A stretch of 64,000 bases of DNA from JACMNW01 sp963708425 (GCA_963708425.1 OY970206.1:1178001-1242000), one strand, 5' to 3'. Positions 8,918 through 18,006 are shown, counted from the stretch's first letter. Notes: a model not told the origin generated them from the sequence alone. A program made the numbers and translations.

Positions 8918-9639
8918 GCCAAGGTTTTCGGAAGCGCCCGGAACTCTGCAGCGCCGGGTTTCAACCGGCGCACCACTGCCCCCGCTGGCGACATCAGCGC
9001 AAACCACGCCGCTACTCGTTGAACATTGTCCCAAGACCCGGACGGTGCCGCAGCCCGGTACGCTTGCATCGCTTGATCAAGGTCTGGGCTCACATCGCCC
9101 ATTTCGGCAATATAGCTTTGCGCAAACACGATCACGTCCATGGCTTTCCGACGCAGCGATGCTCTGTTGACAGAAAATCTTTCCAAATCAATGAAATGCG
9201 CTTCGCCGCCATCCCAACAAAGATCACGCATCGCGGGTCTGCCATGCGCAAAACCGGCCGCATGCAATCGCCCCAGCGCCTGCCCCGCCGCCCTAAACGC
9301 CGCCGCCCGCTTGCCCGAAGACATCGCAGAACTGCGCATGATGTGGCTTAGCGTCGGCCCCACGTCCGACAGCACGATATGATCCGGCCCTTCCGACACG
9401 ATCTCGGGCACCGGCAATCCGGCCTCTGCCAAAACATGCAACCCGCGCAATTCATTGGCAAACGCACGCCGCCCGTGCCCCTTTTGCAACCGCAACCGCA
9501 ACGACAATTCTTCGATCCGCTTCAGCCAAAGCCGCTCGCCATTCGGCCCAAGAATTGGCCGTATCCGAACAATCGGTTCTCGAAGCGCCAGTCGCAAAAT
9601 ATCGTTCAAAGCCGAAGATTTATAGAATACAGATTTCAT
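8893..9639 (-). CDS. kinase-fold protein, lipopolysaccharide kinase (Kdo/WaaP)-like
   Basis: A protein of about 248 residues with an eroded protein-kinase fold. After an N-terminal lobe with RRAFANELRGLHVLAEAG comes a catalytic-loop-like stretch LGRLHAAGFAHGRPAMRDLC and a DFG-like FIDLERF, the pattern seen in Kdo kinase/InaA/RIO-type families. It could phosphorylate a lipid A core sugar or another small substrate. The frame opens at 9696, but MKSVFYKSSALND at 9639 is the better start; neither has a strong ribosome site. It is convergent with, and overlaps, the MFS gene. Confidence 0.65.
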   Translation of the reverse strand: MKSVFYKSSALNDILRLALREPIVRIRPILGPNGERLWLKRIEELSLRLRLQKGHGRRAFANELRGLHVLAEAGLPVPEIVSEGPDHIVLSDVGPTLSHIMRSSAMSSGKRAAAFRAAGQALGRLHAAGFAHGRPAMRDLCWDGGEAHFIDLERFSVNRASLRRKAMDVIVFAQSYIAEMGDVSPDLDQAMQAYRAAAPSGSWDNVQRVAAWFALMSPAGAVVRRLKPGAAEFRALPKTLAYIGRALD

Positions 9640-9764
9640 CACACCAACACCAATTCCCACACGGGCCACAAACAGCCCGTTAAACGAACATAACAATTTT
9701 GCGGCACCGCTTTAAGGGGGACACCCACTACATCGGCGAACCTTCGCCGTACCAACCCCAATTT

Positions 9765-10715
9765 CTAGGCGAAAAACCCCTTAGGCGCCTGCCCCAGCAG
9801 CTGCGCCGCCAATTCTGTGCCCAGCATCTTGGCATCGGCAATCGGTGCCCGCGCCTCCCCGGGTATCGATTGCGATCCATCGGGCCGTAAAATCTCGCCC
9901 CGCAACCAAATCTGGTCCCCCTCGATCACCGCCAACCCGGCAATCGGTGTCTGGCAAGACCCGTCCAGCTTCAACAAAAACGCCCGTTCGGCAGCCAGCC
10001 TATGCCCCGTCGCCACATCATGTATCCCCGCCAGCAGCGTCTCAACCGCTGAGTCCGCCACCCGCCGCTCAATCCCAATCGCCCCTTGCGCCACGGCTGG
10101 CAGCATCTCGTCCACCTCAATCGCCCCGCGCGCCATATGCGCCAGCCCCAACCGGTTCAATCCCGCCATCGCCAGAAACGTCGCTGCAGCCACGCCGTCT
10201 TCCAGCTTGCGCATCCGCGTCTGCACGTTGCCGCGAAACTCCACCAGCTTCAAATCCGGCCTGCGCAATGCCAACTGCGCCCGCCTGCGCAGCGATGATG
10301 ATCCTACCACCGCCCCCATAGGCAATTCCGCCAGCCGCGCCACGGACGGCGAGACAAAGGCATCGCGCACATCCTCACGCGGCAAATAGCAGTCCAACAT
10401 CAGCCCCGAAGGCTGCAATGTCGGCATGTCCTTCATCGAATGCACGGCAATATCAATGCCGCCATCCAGCAACGCATCCTCAATCTCGCGCGTGAACAAC
10501 CCCTTGCCGCCAATGTCCTTCAAGGCCCGATCCTGAATTTGGTCGCCCATCACCTTGATCACAGCCACCTCAAATGCCGCCTCCGGCAAATCCCACGCCG
10601 CCATCAGGCACCGCCGCACCTCATGCGCCTGCCACAGCGCCAGCGGCGATCCACGGGTTCCGATCTTCAACGGCTGGGCGGGGTTTGGGTGCGTTTGCAT
10701 CATGGTCCCAGACAT
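9765..10715 (-). CDS. hemC: porphobilinogen deaminase (hydroxymethylbilane synthase)
   Basis: This enzyme joins four porphobilinogens into hydroxymethylbilane in heme synthesis. The 316-residue protein shows [13 protein letters not shown] near the N-terminus, the substrate-binding stretch [20 protein letters not shown] (over several residues after 140), and the dipyrromethane cofactor cysteine in [11 protein letters not shown] (Cys254). Length matches the family. Starts at 10715, 10703 or 10700 are all possible because GGGA lies just before the inner ATGs. It is divergent from hemE with 84 nt between annotated starts, so both heme genes can share a control region. Confidence 0.96.
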   Translation of the reverse strand: MSGTMMQTHPNPAQPLKIGTRGSPLALWQAHEVRRCLMAAWDLPEAAFEVAVIKVMGDQIQDRALKDIGGKGLFTREIEDALLDGGIDIAVHSMKDMPTLQPSGLMLDCYLPREDVRDAFVSPSVARLAELPMGAVVGSSSLRRRAQLALRRPDLKLVEFRGNVQTRMRKLEDGVAAATFLAMAGLNRLGLAHMARGAIEVDEMLPAVAQGAIGIERRVADSAVETLLAGIHDVATGHRLAAERAFLLKLDGSCQTPIAGLAVIEGDQIWLRGEILRPDGSQSIPGEARAPIADAKMLGTELAAQLLGQAPKGFFA

Positions 10716-10799
10716 AGCCTATGTAAATTCAGGCTGACAACTCCCACCTTGACAAGCCGCCCCTGCCGTCCGACCCATATCATCAAAGGGGAGCATTCA
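10716..10799. promoter_or_regulatory. divergent hemC-hemE control region
   Basis: Only 84 nt separate the two divergent heme genes. A TTGACA hexamer at 10749-10754 points toward hemE, but no good -10 follows at 17 bp. A purine-rich AAAGGGGAG at 10785-10793 is the likely hemE ribosome site. I see no FnrL-type TTGAT-N4-ATCAA box. Confidence 0.4.
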
Positions 10800-11828
10800 A
10801 TGACCAAGACAATCCTGCGCGCACTCAAAGGCGAAATCCTGCCAACCCCGCCAATCTGGATGATGCGTCAGGCGGGTCGCTACCTGCCCGAATATCGCGC
10901 CACCCGCGCCCAAGCCGGTGATTTCCTGAAACTCTGCTACAATTCCGAACTGGCGGCCGAGGTTACGCTGCAGCCGATCCGCCGCTACGGTTTTGATGCC
11001 GCGATCCTGTTCGCCGATATTCTGCTGCTGCCGCAAGCCCTTGGTGCCGATCTGTGGTTCGAAACTGGTGAAGGCCCGCGCCTGTCTACCATCACTTCTA
11101 TGGTCGGCGTGACTGAACTGAAACCCACCGATGCCATTCACGATACGCTAAATCCAATCTACGAAACCCTGCGCATCGTGAAACGCGAACTTCCCCCCGA
11201 AACCACCCTGATCGGTTTCGCCGGTGCCCCGTGGACAGTTGCCACCTACATGATCGCCGGTCGCGGTTCCCCTGATCAACACGCCGCCCATACCCTCAAG
11301 AACACCGACCGTCCGGCCTTCCAAGCCCTGATAGACCGCATCACCGACGGCACCATCGAATATCTGTCCGCCCAAGTGAATGCCGGGGCAGAGGTGATCA
11401 AACTGTTCGACAGTTGGGCCGGCTCGCTCAAAGGCCAGGATTTCACCGATTTCGCCGTCAAACCCGCCGCCCATATCATCGCCGCCCTGAAAGAACGTCA
11501 CCCCGGCCTGCCCATCATCGCCTTCCCGCGCGAGGCTGGCAAAGGCTACATCGGCTTTGCCGACGCTACTGGCGCCGACTGCGTGGCTATCGACAATTCC
11601 GTCACCCCGGAATGGGCCGCCGAACATGTGCAACGCGACAGCTGCGTGCAAGGCAACCTCGCCCCCGACCACATGGTCACCGGCGGCGACGCATTAGACC
11701 GTGAAACCCGCCGCGTCGTGCGGGCTTTCAAAAACGGCCCACACATCTTCAACCTTGGCCACGGCATCACCCCCGACGCCAACCCCGACAACGTCCAACG
11801 GATGATCGACGTGGTAAGGGGGGGGTAA
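10800..11828 (+). CDS. hemE: uroporphyrinogen III decarboxylase
   Basis: A 342-residue enzyme that decarboxylates uroporphyrinogen III to coproporphyrinogen III. The signature [11 protein letters not shown] is at 23-33, followed by [25 protein letters not shown] and FDSWAGSL, all active-site blocks of the family. The start at 10800 is preceded by AAAGGGGAG about 7 nt upstream; the frame is open further up but is antisense to hemC there. Two inverted repeats lie behind the stop. It forms, with hemC and the nearby hemF, a local heme-synthesis group. Confidence 0.97.
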   Translation: MTKTILRALKGEILPTPPIWMMRQAGRYLPEYRATRAQAGDFLKLCYNSELAAEVTLQPIRRYGFDAAILFADILLLPQALGADLWFETGEGPRLSTITSMVGVTELKPTDAIHDTLNPIYETLRIVKRELPPETTLIGFAGAPWTVATYMIAGRGSPDQHAAHTLKNTDRPAFQALIDRITDGTIEYLSAQVNAGAEVIKLFDSWAGSLKGQDFTDFAVKPAAHIIAALKERHPGLPIIAFPREAGKGYIGFADATGADCVAIDNSVTPEWAAEHVQRDSCVQGNLAPDHMVTGGDALDRETRRVVRAFKNGPHIFNLGHGITPDANPDNVQRMIDVVRGG

Positions 11829-11857
11829 CCGCCCCCCCCCCCTTCCTTTCTACCGGA

Positions 11858-11890
11858 GCCGAGAAACTCTCCGGTGGAGAGTTTCTCGGC
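11858..11890. terminator. 15-bp inverted repeat behind hemE
   Basis: A perfect 15-bp inverted repeat (GCCGAGAAACTCTCC at 11858-11872, loop GGT, its complement at 11876-11890) sits 30 nt behind the hemE stop. It would make a very stable hairpin. No T-run follows on the plus strand, so it is either a Rho-type or pausing hairpin or an mRNA 3'-stability element. Confidence 0.65.
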
Positions 11891-11948
11891 TGTTGCCTGA
11901 AGGCGCAAGCCGCAGGGCAAGGGAGTTGGCCCAAGTGCCGTAGTTGAT

Positions 11949-12008
11949 AAATCAGGCCGCGCCTGCCACGGGCAGGCAGACGCGGCCTGATTTGACGCGT
12001 GTCAAATC
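11949..12008. repeat. compound inverted repeat between hemE and the MFS gene
   Basis: Outer arms AAATCAGGCCGCG (11949-11961) and CGCGGCCTGATTT (11981-11993) enclose a second stem CCTGCC/GGCAGG (11962-11967, 11971-11976). The right arm runs into another palindrome, GATTTGAC-GCGT-GTCAAATC (11989-12008). The block lies between convergent genes and is a likely bidirectional 3'-end structure. Confidence 0.65.
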
Positions 12009-12021
12009 CGGCAAGAAAACC

Positions 12022-13497
12022 CTACTCGCTCGGCACCGGCACTACCGCTGGCGACCCTTGCTTACCCGGCTTAGGCAATAGCCAAACCGCAGCGGCGATC
12101 ACCGCAAAAGCCAGCACGTTGTAAATCAACGCATTGCGCAACGCGTCGGCATATGCTGCATGCGGTGCTGCTGCCGCACCCGCCCGCATCAAGGTTGAAA
12201 AGAAAATCTCGCCCATGATCGCCACGCCCAACGCACCGCCAACCTGTTGAAATGATTGCAATGCGCCTGACGCCGACCCGGCATCGCGCCCAGCGACGCT
12301 GGACAAGATCGTCTGGAACAACGGCGAAATAGCCGTGCCAAGCCCAACTCCGGCTATGAACAGCGGCGGCGCAAACCATGCCCACACCACCGCATCCTCG
12401 GTTCCCGCAACGACCGTCCGCGCCACAGACATGCCTGCCATCAACAGCAGCGCGCCAATGGTAATGCGCAACCGCTGCCGCCGCACACCCAGCTTGCCCG
12501 CCGCAAGCGATGCCACCAGCACCCCCACTGAAAACGGTACAGTGGTCAGCCCCGATTGCAGCGGTGTCAGGCCAAAACCACTTTGCAGATAGATCGCGAA
12601 CACCAGAAAAAAGCTTGGAATGCCCGAAAACGTCAACGCGGCCAGCGCCGTTCCGATCAGAAACTTGCGGTTGGCCAGCAGCGCCACCGGCAACAATTGC
12701 GCCGCCCCACGCGCCGCCTGCCGATGTTGCCAGCCCACAAACACCGCCGCCATCGGAACCGCTGCTACCATCATCGCAAAGCACCACCAGGGCCAGCCAA
12801 CTTGCCGCCCCTCGATCAGCGGAAAAATCACCAGCAGCAGGGCAATACCGGCAAGCACAATGCCGACAAAATCATTGCCGTCAGTCGCTTTTGCTTGCAG
12901 CTTCGGCACGTATTTCAGCGCCATCACAACCGCCAAAATCCCGAACGGCAGGTTGACCAGAAAGATCGGCCGCCAGCCCAGACCCCAGATATCCAACCCG
13001 ATCAGCGTGCCGCCCAACACCGGTCCGATAACCGACGCAAGTCCGGCCGCAAGCCCGCCCAGAGCATAGGCAACGCCCTGTTCCCGTGGCGCAAAAAGTG
13101 CCGGCACAAAGGCCAGCGTCTGCGGCGTCATCATCGCCGCCCCAACTGCCTGAATAACCCGCGCTGCTACCAATGTTTCAATCGATGTCGCAAACCCACA
13201 CAGCGCCGAGCCAATGGTAAACACAGCGACCCCGGCAATAAACATGGCGCGCCGACCGTAAATATCGCCCAGCCGTCCGGCGGGCAGCAAGCCCAGCGCA
13301 AACACCAGAATATAAGCCGCAACCACCCATTCGATTTGGCTGCTGGTCGCGTTGAACACCAACTGAAGGCTGGGTAGGGCGACGTTGACGATCGTGATAT
13401 CTAGCAGGTTCATGAAGCCTGCACCCAACAGCACTGCAAAGGCAATCCAGCGCCCCGGCACGTCCTTTGCGTCACCGGCGGGTTTGCTGTTTGGCAT
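12022..13497 (-). CDS. MFS efflux transporter, DHA2 (EmrB/QacA) family
   Basis: A 491-residue transporter with about 14 predicted helices, the number expected for the DHA2 drug:proton antiporters. Helix 1 carries LDITIVNVALPSLQ, the family D1 motif, followed by GRLGDIYGRRAMF (motif A, near 75-87) and a motif-C region GLAAGLASVIGPVLGG. The N-terminus MPNSKPAGDAKDVPG is hydrophilic. It stands alone on the minus strand; no TetR or MarR regulator gene is next to it and no membrane-fusion partner (EmrA) is present. It probably expels drugs or metabolites; a link to porphyrin export is only suggested by the hem neighbours. Confidence 0.9.
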   Translation of the reverse strand: MPNSKPAGDAKDVPGRWIAFAVLLGAGFMNLLDITIVNVALPSLQLVFNATSSQIEWVVAAYILVFALGLLPAGRLGDIYGRRAMFIAGVAVFTIGSALCGFATSIETLVAARVIQAVGAAMMTPQTLAFVPALFAPREQGVAYALGGLAAGLASVIGPVLGGTLIGLDIWGLGWRPIFLVNLPFGILAVVMALKYVPKLQAKATDGNDFVGIVLAGIALLLVIFPLIEGRQVGWPWWCFAMMVAAVPMAAVFVGWQHRQAARGAAQLLPVALLANRKFLIGTALAALTFSGIPSFFLVFAIYLQSGFGLTPLQSGLTTVPFSVGVLVASLAAGKLGVRRQRLRITIGALLLMAGMSVARTVVAGTEDAVVWAWFAPPLFIAGVGLGTAISPLFQTILSSVAGRDAGSASGALQSFQQVGGALGVAIMGEIFFSTLMRAGAAAAPHAAYADALRNALIYNVLAFAVIAAAVWLLPKPGKQGSPAVVPVPSE

Positions 13498-13711
13498 GAT
13501 ATCTCTTTCTTGGAAACTTCGGTGATGTCGCGCGGGGATGCGCGCGCCAACCCTAACAATAACGCACCAGATGCTAACGGCAATGCCGAGGGCGCGGAAA
13601 ATAGCCTTGGCAGGCCGTGTTCAAAGGTAAATTAAGTCTGAACAGAATAGGCACTATGTAATTATAACAATGACTTAATCGTCGTAACACGCGTGTTACG
13701 CCTCACCAACC
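13498..13711. other. intergenic region upstream of the MFS gene
   Basis: A 214-nt gap with no credible gene. It is AT-rich around 13630-13680 compared with its neighbours, as expected for a promoter of the minus-strand MFS gene, and holds a perfect 18-bp palindrome at 13683-13700. Confidence 0.6.
13683..13700. repeat. palindrome CGTAACACGCGTGTTACG (copy 1)
   Basis: A perfect 18-bp palindrome 11 nt behind the stop of the LysE gene and about 190 nt before the MFS start. Its 16-bp core GTAACACGCGTGTTAC is repeated exactly at 40409-40424 behind recR. Perfect two-fold symmetry suits a dimeric DNA-binding protein; a short hairpin is the alternative. Confidence 0.75.
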
Positions 13712-14323
13712 TCAAGTCTTCCAAACCATCCAGGCCGCCACCCCAACCAAAGCAAGCGATAGCCCGCGACGCACCGCTTTCTCTCGGCGCGCGTCCGCCA
13801 GCCAATCCCGCGCCGCCCCGGCCGCTGTCACAATCCCGGCATGAACCCCAGTCGCGACCCCCACATAAACCGCCGACAGAGTGATCACGTCAGAGATCCC
13901 CGGCTCCACCACCAGAAATCCTGGCAACACCGCCACGTAAAACACCGCCGCTTTCGGATTCAGCAAATTCGTGATCAAGCCACGCCGAAAGAACAGCCCC
14001 AGCGGCGACCCCAATTCGGCATGCTCACCCTTCTCGGTCGTCCCGCGCCAACCTTCCCACGCCAGCCATAAAAGATACGCCACCCCCGCCCACCTTAGTG
14101 CTTGATAAGCCACCGGCGACGCACTGATCAGCGCCGCCAACCCCAACGCCGCCGCCACCCCGATCACCGCCAACCCGATTGCGACGCCGGCCACCGCAGC
14201 ATACCCCGGCTTGCGCCCTTCGGTGGCGGCAATCAGCGCCAGATACGCCATGTTCGGCCCCGGCGTCAGTTCGATCAACAGCGATGTCAGCGCAAAAGCG
14301 GCCAGCGTGGCGGCATCAACCAT
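13712..14323 (-). CDS. LysE/RhtB family amino-acid exporter
   Basis: A 203-residue inner-membrane protein with about six helices. The family start is clear: ELTPGPNMAYLALIAATEG at 18-36 and GVAIGLAVIGVAAALGLAAL in helix 2, then FFRRGLITNLLNPKAAVFY near 110-128. LysE/RhtB proteins export amino acids such as lysine, homoserine or threonine; the substrate here is unknown. It lies between hemF and the MFS pump on the same strand. The gap to hemF is 66 nt, so co-transcription is possible. Confidence 0.9.
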   Translation of the reverse strand: MVDAATLAAFALTSLLIELTPGPNMAYLALIAATEGRKPGYAAVAGVAIGLAVIGVAAALGLAALISASPVAYQALRWAGVAYLLWLAWEGWRGTTEKGEHAELGSPLGLFFRRGLITNLLNPKAAVFYVAVLPGFLVVEPGISDVITLSAVYVGVATGVHAGIVTAAGAARDWLADARREKAVRRGLSLALVGVAAWMVWKT

Positions 14324-14389
14324 CAGCTACCCCGTTCGCAAAACGGATGCACGGATGTCATACGCAAGGTGCACGCAAAACATACGCCG

Positions 14390-15250
14390 TCAAACCCACT
14401 TTGCCAGCGGTGGCAGGCTCATCAAAACCGCGTTGGCGTCATGCCCGGTTTCCAGCCCAAACTTGGTGCCGCGGTCATAAACAAGGTTATATTCCGCATA
14501 AAGCCCGCGATGAACCAGCTGCGTATCGCGGTCAGCCTCATCCCACGGCATCAGCGTCCGGCGTTCCACCAGCGGCTGGAAAGCAGGTAAAAACGCCGCC
14601 CCGACGCTTTGGGTAAAAGCAAAGTCCGCCTCCCAATCGCCGGTATCCAAATCATCATAAAAGATACCCCCGACCCCCCTTGCCCGGCCCCGGTGCGGCA
14701 CAAAAAAGTACTCGTCGGCCCATGCTTTGAACTTGGGAAAATAGGTCGGCGAATGGGCGTCACAGGCGGCCTGCATCTGGCCATGAAAGTGCGCCGTATC
14801 TTCGGCATATTCGATGCAGGGGTTCAAATCCGCCCCGCCGCCAAACCACGCGGCATGCGGTGTCCAGAACATCCGCGTGTTCATGTGGACAGCGGGCGCA
14901 TGGGGGTTAACCATATGCGCCACAAGAGAAATTCCTGATGCCCAGAACCGCGGATCGCTGTCCATTCCCGGTACGCCACGCGCCGCCATGGCCTTTTGCG
15001 CCTTGTCGCCAAGCACGCCGTGCACCTCGGATACGTTAACGCCGACCTTCTCGAGTACGCGCCCACCGCGCATCACGCTCATCAACCCACCGCCACCATC
15101 GGCACGGGTTGTAGGCGTTACTTCGAACCGCCCCGGCGTACCTTGGCCATACTGATCTTCCAACCCCTCAAACGCCGCGACAATGCGGTCACGAAGGCTG
15201 CGAAACCAAGCCGAAGCCTGGGGTTTGCGGGTATCGTACACGTCGATCAT
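14390..15250 (-). CDS. hemF: coproporphyrinogen III oxidase, aerobic
   Basis: This enzyme uses O2 to convert coproporphyrinogen III to protoporphyrinogen IX. The 286-residue protein shows VNVSEVHG, HMNTRMFWTPHAAWFGGGAD, HRGRARGVGGIFYDDLD and the C-terminal signature HRGLYAEYNLVYDRGTKFG, all diagnostic. The start at 15250 (MIDVYDTRKP) has GGAG 8 nt upstream; a second ATG at 15277 is possible but lies before that ribosome site. The oxygen-dependent form implies aerobic growth; no hemN is seen here. Third heme gene in a 5.5-kb stretch. Confidence 0.96.
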   Translation of the reverse strand: MIDVYDTRKPQASAWFRSLRDRIVAAFEGLEDQYGQGTPGRFEVTPTTRADGGGGLMSVMRGGRVLEKVGVNVSEVHGVLGDKAQKAMAARGVPGMDSDPRFWASGISLVAHMVNPHAPAVHMNTRMFWTPHAAWFGGGADLNPCIEYAEDTAHFHGQMQAACDAHSPTYFPKFKAWADEYFFVPHRGRARGVGGIFYDDLDTGDWEADFAFTQSVGAAFLPAFQPLVERRTLMPWDEADRDTQLVHRGLYAEYNLVYDRGTKFGLETGHDANAVLMSLPPLAKWV

Positions 15251-15369
15251 CAGGTCTTCTCCATGCCAATTCTCCATGCCTAGCAGAGGCGGAGTGCGCC
15301 CAACAAGATATTTGGCAACAGCCCGTCAAACGCGTTAAACTAAGGCGAATTCATATGCGGGGCGGACCA

Positions 15370-15786
15370 ATGCGCATTTCATTTTCGATCCTTCCCCTCT
15401 GCTTTGCCCTCGTCGCCTGCGGTACCCCGCAAGAGCAGTGCATCGCCCGCGAAACCCACGATTTGCGCGTCGTCAACCGTCTTATTGCCGAGACTGAGGG
15501 CAATTTGAAACGTGGCTATGCCTTTGAAGAGGTTGTTATTTCTCGGCCTGTGTGGAGGTATTGCGCACCGCCGCCAATGCCTTTGCCCGTTGACGGGTCA
15601 CCAGCGCCAGAACCTGCCAAACCCCGGCTCTGTCTGGATGATGACGAGGAAATCGTGACCCGGCCAAAGGCTATTGATCTGGGGGCAGAGCAATCCAAAC
15701 TGAACGGGCTGAAGGCAAAACGCCAGCAACTGTCAGCAGCTGCGGATCGGTCCATTGCGGCCTGTCGCAGGGCCTACCCCGAATGA
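15370..15786 (+). CDS. small lipoprotein of unknown function
   Basis: A 138-residue protein with a lipoprotein signal: MRISFSILPLCFALVAC, where LVAC is a lipobox and Cys17 the lipid anchor. The mature part has a Pro-rich middle (PPPMPLPVDGSPAPEPAKP) and a C-terminal helical, Lys/Gln-rich segment. I do not recognise the family. An ATG at 15355 lies in frame, but GGGGCGGA before 15370 favours the later start. It is divergent from hemF; its stop is directly adjacent to the stop of the convergent SDR gene with no base between them. Confidence 0.75.
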   Translation: MRISFSILPLCFALVACGTPQEQCIARETHDLRVVNRLIAETEGNLKRGYAFEEVVISRPVWRYCAPPPMPLPVDGSPAPEPAKPRLCLDDDEEIVTRPKAIDLGAEQSKLNGLKAKRQQLSAAADRSIAACRRAYPE

Positions 15787-16593
15787 TCAATGCGCAGCAA
15801 CGTGAACGTTGTCGATAAGGCTGCGGCCGCCGTCAACTGTAAGCACCTGCCCGGTGATAAACCCAGCTGCGTCAGAGGCTAGAAATTGTACGGTTTCCGC
15901 AAGCTCGTCTGCTGACGCGATCCGGTTAAGCGGTGTGCCATCGGTGATCATCTGGCGATAGTCGAGATTGTCCTTCAAAATGCCCTGCAGACTGGCGCTC
16001 ATCACTGACCCAAACGCCACCGCGTTCACCCTTATACCCTTGGGGGCCAACGCCACTGCCATCGACCGCGTCATCTGATCAAGGGCTGCGCAACTGATTG
16101 AATAACCCATCATTTCAGGTTGCACGCGTTGTGCGGCAACTGACGACAGGTTGACAATCGCGCCTATCATGCCTTCGCGGCCCGTCTTCTTGGCGTGTTC
16201 AATCATCCGCCGCGCCGTCATCTGGGTGAGCCGCAATCCGGTCAGCAGGTTTTGCTCCAGCAAGGCCTCAACAGCATCTGCCTCGGGATCAAGCGGGTCA
16301 GACAACGCGACTTGGCGGCTGGCGTTGACCAGAATATCAACCTGGTCAAAGGCATCGATGGTGGCAGATAACAGGTTGTTTATAGTCAGTTTTTGCCGCA
16401 GATCACCGGCGAACATCCGCACTTTTCCTTCGGTGCGCGCCTCTGCCCCAACCTCGTCCTCCAGCCGATCTTCGTCCATATCGGCGAACATGACATTCGC
16501 GCCTTGATGCAGGAAATGCCGGGCAATGGCCAAACCAATGCCATTGGCTGACCCAGTAACAATTGCGGTTTTCCCAGTAATCGACAGAGACAT
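15787..16593 (-). CDS. SDR family oxidoreductase
   Basis: A 268-residue short-chain dehydrogenase/reductase. The cofactor motif is TGSANGIGLA (about 13-22), the catalytic Ser is in NLSSVAAQ, and the YxxxK site is replaced by a variant: the sequence after it reads MMGYSISCAALDQMTRSMA, where Tyr is present but the position of the usual Lys four residues on is Cys/Ala. The acidic FADMDEDRL after strand 2 suggests NAD rather than NADP. The missing Lys makes classical SDR catalysis doubtful. It follows the methyltransferase gene by 18 nt, so they likely form an operon. Confidence 0.85.
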   Translation of the reverse strand: MSLSITGKTAIVTGSANGIGLAIARHFLHQGANVMFADMDEDRLEDEVGAEARTEGKVRMFAGDLRQKLTINNLLSATIDAFDQVDILVNASRQVALSDPLDPEADAVEALLEQNLLTGLRLTQMTARRMIEHAKKTGREGMIGAIVNLSSVAAQRVQPEMMGYSISCAALDQMTRSMAVALAPKGIRVNAVAFGSVMSASLQGILKDNLDYRQMITDGTPLNRIASADELAETVQFLASDAAGFITGQVLTVDGGRSLIDNVHVAAH

Positions 16594-16611
16594 TTCGTTA
16601 TCCTTTTCGCG

Positions 16612-17604
16612 TCATGGCTTTGCCCGGATCGGGAAGGCAGCGCGGGTCAGTTTGAAAGCGCCATCGCCGCCAATCACCTCAATTTCGCGGAACAAGGCTG
16701 CCAGCGGACGGTCGTAGGGCAGGTGCCGATTGGCCACCAGATACAGCGTGCCGGAAGGGGCCAGCATGCGGTGGGCAGCCACCAAGAAGGCAATGCCAAG
16801 GGCAGGATCTGCATCGCGGGTGGTGTGGAAAGGCGGGTTGCAGACAACAGCGCCAACCGGCTGTGCCGGGCGAAAGCTGGCCGCATCGGCCCAATGAAAG
16901 CTGGCGCGCGGATCGGTGATGTTCTGGCGCGCACAGTCAAGGGCAACATCGTCAGCCTCGACCAGATCAAGAGATACAACGCCCTCGCGGGACAGGATTG
17001 CTCGGCCAAGATAGCCCCAACCAGCACCAAGATCGACAACACGGGCGGGCATTTTGGCGGGCAGGGCTGCTGCCAACAAAGCAGAACCGCGATCTGGGCC
17101 ATCGGCAGAAAACACACCGGGTTGGGTAATAAAGCCGTCGGCCAACGTTTTCGGCTGCGGGAGCCAGGCAGCCAGTTCCGGGCCGGCGGGGAAGCTGAAG
17201 ATTTTGCCATGTGCCTTGGCCAACGCTTCGGATACCGCCACTGCCCCACGCAAGTCTTTGTAAATGCTATCAACACCGTCGGTCTTTTGCCCGTCTACAA
17301 TGATTGTGCCGCCGGGTGCCACAGCGTTTGCGGCCTGCGCCAACATCGCGCGTGCATCTGCCTTGGCGCGGGGAAGGCACACAATGGCAGCGGCATAGGG
17401 GCCTGTAACAGTGCGGGCCACCACCCATCCTTGTTGGGCAAAGGCATCATGATCCGGGCGGAACCCGGTGATCACCTCTACCCGGTCTTTCGGCAGCGCC
17501 GACAGATCATCACCAACGCGCGGTCGAACGACCGCAATTTTGCCCGACACCGGCAGCACCATCGCGCCGGTATCCAGCGCCATTTCCAATCTTGCAGATC
17601 GCAT
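16612..17604 (-). CDS. class I SAM-dependent methyltransferase, RsmC-like
   Basis: A protein of about 330 residues laid out like RsmC, which methylates G1207 of 16S rRNA: an N-terminal half-domain without obvious SAM site, then a C-terminal Rossmann methyltransferase with RVVDLGAGWGYLGRAIL (motif I), a motif II acidic residue in DLVEAD, and VVCNPPFHTTRD, the NPPF motif of base N-methyltransferases. The frame opens with a TTG at 17625; the ATG at 17604 (MRSARLEMAL) fits relatives better, though no strong ribosome site precedes either. It heads a two-gene unit with the SDR. Confidence 0.8.
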   Translation of the reverse strand: MRSARLEMALDTGAMVLPVSGKIAVVRPRVGDDLSALPKDRVEVITGFRPDHDAFAQQGWVVARTVTGPYAAAIVCLPRAKADARAMLAQAANAVAPGGTIIVDGQKTDGVDSIYKDLRGAVAVSEALAKAHGKIFSFPAGPELAAWLPQPKTLADGFITQPGVFSADGPDRGSALLAAALPAKMPARVVDLGAGWGYLGRAILSREGVVSLDLVEADDVALDCARQNITDPRASFHWADAASFRPAQPVGAVVCNPPFHTTRDADPALGIAFLVAAHRMLAPSGTLYLVANRHLPYDRPLAALFREIEVIGGDGAFKLTRAAFPIRAKP

Positions 17605-17685
17605 GAGCGGCCGCGTGCGGCCCAATTCCTTTTCCCAAAGCCGACCTGCGGCTTTATTGATTTTGCTGAGAACGGATTTCCGGCG

Positions 17686-18006
17686 CTATTCTTTTTCCAT
17701 CGTGCATTGCAGCGGGTGTTGATGACGGCGGGCAAAATCCATCACCTGTGCCACCTTGGTTTCTGCCACCTCAAAGGAAAACACGCCGACAACGGCCAAG
17801 CCTTTCTTGTGTACTGTCAGCATGATCTCGAACGATTGGGCGTGGGTCAGGCCAAAGAACCGTTCCAGCACATGCACCACAAATTCCATCGGCGTGTAGT
17901 CATCATTCAGAAGCAACACCTTATACAACGGCGGGCGTTCCGTTTTGGTGCGCGTCTTGGTCAGAATCGACGCGTCACCGCCCGGCCCATCCGGCTTGTC
18001 AGACAT
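17686..18006 (-). CDS. clpS: ATP-dependent Clp protease adaptor
   Basis: ClpS hands N-degron substrates to ClpAP. The 106-residue protein has a flexible N-terminus ([13 protein letters not shown]) and the family core [20 protein letters not shown] (about 28-47), where the NDD and following residues build the binding pocket, then [10 protein letters not shown] and the helix with [13 protein letters not shown] 21 nt upstream is in frame, but MSDKPD is the usual start. clpA is not next to it in this window. Confidence 0.95.
   Translation of the reverse strand: MSDKPDGPGGDASILTKTRTKTERPPLYKVLLLNDDYTPMEFVVHVLERFFGLTHAQSFEIMLTVHKKGLAVVGVFSFEVAETKVAQVMDFARRHQHPLQCTMEKE

Noticed and set aside
10716..10799. 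Replication origin next to hemE, as in Caulobacter
   Set aside because: Only 84 nt separate hemE from hemC, with no DnaA-box cluster, and the neighbouring genes do not match known origin regions.
11858..11890. Insertion-sequence end (perfect 15-bp inverted repeat)
   Set aside because: The arms are 3 nt apart and no transposase or target duplication is present; a hairpin explains it.
12556..13377. 273-codon plus-strand frame
   Set aside because: Antisense to the DHA2 transporter; Arg/Gln/His-rich without domains.
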